Shown here piece after piece: positions 6,870 to 8,524 of a DNA stretch of 8,524 nucleotides. The DNA is from Alphaproteobacteria bacterium (GTDB taxonomy: Bacteria; Pseudomonadota; Alphaproteobacteria; Rhizobiales; Xanthobacteraceae): positions 1 through 8,524 of the forward strand of contig VAZH01000020.1 of the NCBI GenBank assembly GCA_005884465.1, read 5' to 3'. The notes under the pieces were generated by a model that saw only the letters and a list, made by a program, of their open reading frames with translations, searched no databases and had not been told where the DNA came from. The translations under genes were made by a program, and so were the position numbers. Numbering within the stretch: position 1 is the stretch's first letter; each line of letters begins with the position of its first letter.

Positions 6870-6939
6870 ATGAGAAAGATTAGCGTGCCAGTGCTGGGCG
6901 ATCTGAAGACGCGTCGGCACCCAGACCTTTTCATGGCTC

Positions 6940-8407
6940 ATGAATGGCGACTTTCTCGCCAACGAAGCGATCAACATCGACATTTGGCCGCAGCAAATCC
7001 ATGCGCTTCTCGGCGAGAACGGGGCGGGAAAGTCGACGCTGGTCAAAATCATCTACGGATTGATTCAGCCCAGCGACGGCGAAATGCGCTGGCAAGGCGA
7101 GAAAATGGTTCTTTCCGGACCGTCGGAGGCCCGCGCGCGCGGCATCGGCATGGTGTTCCAGCATTTCTCGCTGTTCGACAATCTCACCGTCGCCGAGAAC
7201 GTGGCGCTCGGCCTCGACGGCAAGGAATCGTTCAAGGACATGTCCGTCCGTCTGGAGCAAGTGTCCAGGGTGTACGGCTTGCCGCTTGATCCGAAGCGGC
7301 AAGTTTGGCAGCTGTCGGTCGGTGAGCGCCAGCGCATCGAAATCGTCCGGGCGCTGATGCAAAACCCGAAATTCCTGATCCTCGATGAGCCAACCGCGGT
7401 ACTGACCCCGCAGGAAGCCGATCAACTCTTCATCGTGCTGGATCGGCTGAAGGCCGAGGGCCGCGCGGTCCTCTACATCAGCCACAAACTGGAAGAGGTG
7501 ACGCGCCGGCAGGAAGATCGCAACCTGCAACCCGCAAGCGGAGACCGCCGCATCGCTTGCGCGCATGATGGTCGGCGCCGACATCAAGCAAGTCAAAGCC
7601 CCCGCCGGTCGGCAGACCACGGTGCCGCGCCTCGTTGTCAACGATCTCAGCCTGGAGCCCGACGATCCTCACGGCGTGAGGCTCAAGCACATCTCGCTCG
7701 AAGTGAAAGGTGGCGAAATCCTGGGCATCGCCGGCGTCGCCGGCAACGGACAGGATGAGCTGTTCGCGGCGCTTTCGGGAGAGCGGCTAGCCCAGGACCC
7801 CGACACGGTGGTGATCGAGGGTCAAGCCGCGGGACATCTTTCGATCACGCAGCGACGCAAGCTTGGCGCGGCTTTCGTGCCCGAAGAACGCCTGGGCCAC
7901 GGCACGGCGCCACGCATGAAACTGTCGGAAAATGCCTTGCTGACCGGCCATGCCGCCAGCGGAATGGTCCAGCATGGTTTCATCAACACCGCCGCGATGC
8001 TGGCGACGGTCGACCGCGCGACCGCGGCATTCGATGTGCGCAAGGCAAAGCGCGACCCCGAAGCGGCAAGCCTGTCCGGCGGCAATTTGCAAAAGTTCAT
8101 CGTCGGCCGCGAAATACTGCGTAATCCCGCCGTCCTTGTGGTCAGCCAGCCGACTTGGGGGGTGGACGCAGGCGCGGCCGCGGTGATCCGGCAGGCCCTG
8201 CTCGATCTCGCCGCAAGCGGTGCCGCCGTGCTCGTGACCAGCCAGGACCTGGACGAGCTCGTCGAGGTCACCGACCGGATCGCGGTGATGTTCCACGGCC
8301 GCCTCTCCGAACCGCTGCCGACCGCGGATGCCAACCGCGAGAAGCTCGGTCTGCTGATGGGCGGGAGCAGTCTGGAGAAGGACGCGGCTCATGCAGTTAG
8401 TGCTTGA
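6940..8407 (+). pseudogene. Frameshifted BMP-type ABC transporter ATPase (second transporter system)
   Basis: A double-domain ATPase homologous to the one at 2860-4392 but split between frames. Part 1 (from ATG 6940) has Walker [10 protein letters not shown] (residues 25-33), Q-loop Gln74 in MVFQHF, signature LSVGERQ (125-131), Walker B FLILDEP (145-151) and H-loop His182 in YISHKLEEV. After Val187 (7498-7500) the homologous reading jumps to the next frame at 7502 (RAGRKIATCNPQAETAASLARMMVGA). Against the intact paralogue about 10 residues are missing there, consistent with a deletion near 29 bp. Part 2 has Walker A-like GVAGNGQDEL, signature LSGGNLQKF (8072-8098) and VLVVSQPTWGVD. ATG 6940 has no good ribosome-binding site and lacks the usual first beta strand; a candidate start, MRKISVPVLGDLK (6870-6908), is in another frame, suggesting a second lesion. 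Either a true pseudogene or an assembly error. Confidence 0.85.
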
Positions 8408-8524
8408 AAAGCGGGCCGAGCGATCGAAGGCGATCGCGCTGATTTCGCCGCTGATCGCGATCGGTCTGACGATCGTGACCATGAGCATCCTGTTTGCCAT
8501 TCTCGGCAAGAATCCGGTTTCCGC
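8391..8524 (+). CDS. ABC transporter permease, BPD_transp_2 family, N-terminal part (runs off window)
   Basis: ATG at 8391 overlaps the end of the ATPase gene by 17 bp, and 44 codons are visible before the window ends. The N-terminus is basic and polar (MQLVLEKRAERSK), followed by a hydrophobic helix (IALISPLIAIGLTIVTMSILFAILG) and GKNPVS. The turn after the first helix resembles LFGKSPLDLY in the first permease of the left operon, so it is probably the long-type permease of a second BMP-like importer. If the ATPase upstream is really dead, this permease would depend on another ATPase, such as the one at 2860-4392, or be non-functional. Confidence 0.75.
   Translation, partial: MQLVLEKRAERSKAIALISPLIAIGLTIVTMSILFAILGKNPVS

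Noticed and set aside
7501..7504. Programmed ribosomal frameshift in the second ATPase
   Set aside because: No slippery heptamer is visible, and about 10 residues of conserved domain are missing, which slippage cannot restore.

Overview
The window looks like alphaproteobacterial chromosome, most likely a Bradyrhizobium/Rhodopseudomonas-type member of the Rhizobiales. This is inferred from the high GC content by eye, overlapping GTGA gene junctions, a hydrolase closely matching what I recall of rhizobial biuret hydrolase, and an intergenic repeat of a kind I remember from Bradyrhizobium-related genomes. No database search was possible.

Left part (1-5101, all + strand): a tightly packed uptake operon. 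It starts with the C-terminus of a BMP-family (nucleoside/purine-type) periplasmic binding protein. Two BPD_transp_2 permeases, an isochorismatase-fold cysteine hydrolase with the biuret hydrolase catalytic residues, and the double-domain transporter ATPase follow. Two of the junctions are 4-base GTGA overlaps, and the hydrolase gene sits between the permease and ATPase genes. About 200 bp of hairpin-rich repeat separates this from a cytidine-deaminase-fold enzyme (guanine/nucleobase deaminase type), which may still belong to the same pathway. Together these genes suggest import of a nitrogen-rich ring or ureido compound, followed by hydrolysis and deamination to release ammonia.

Middle (5102-6305): a bidirectional terminator, then on the - strand a secreted outer-membrane beta-barrel resembling Tsx-type nucleoside channels, a plausible outer-membrane entry route for the same solutes. 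Its signal-peptide coding region is built from a perfect 32-bp inverted repeat around a 30-nt spacer, the most unusual structure in the window. The mature protein has exactly six cysteines in three closely spaced pairs.

Right part (6306-8524): about 560 bp without a convincing gene, then a second BMP-type transporter locus. Its ATPase gene is broken: the first nucleotide-binding domain loses frame just after its H-loop at about 7501, with roughly 10 residues missing, and the second domain continues in another frame. The N-terminus also looks damaged. The following permease overlaps it by 17 bp and runs off the window.
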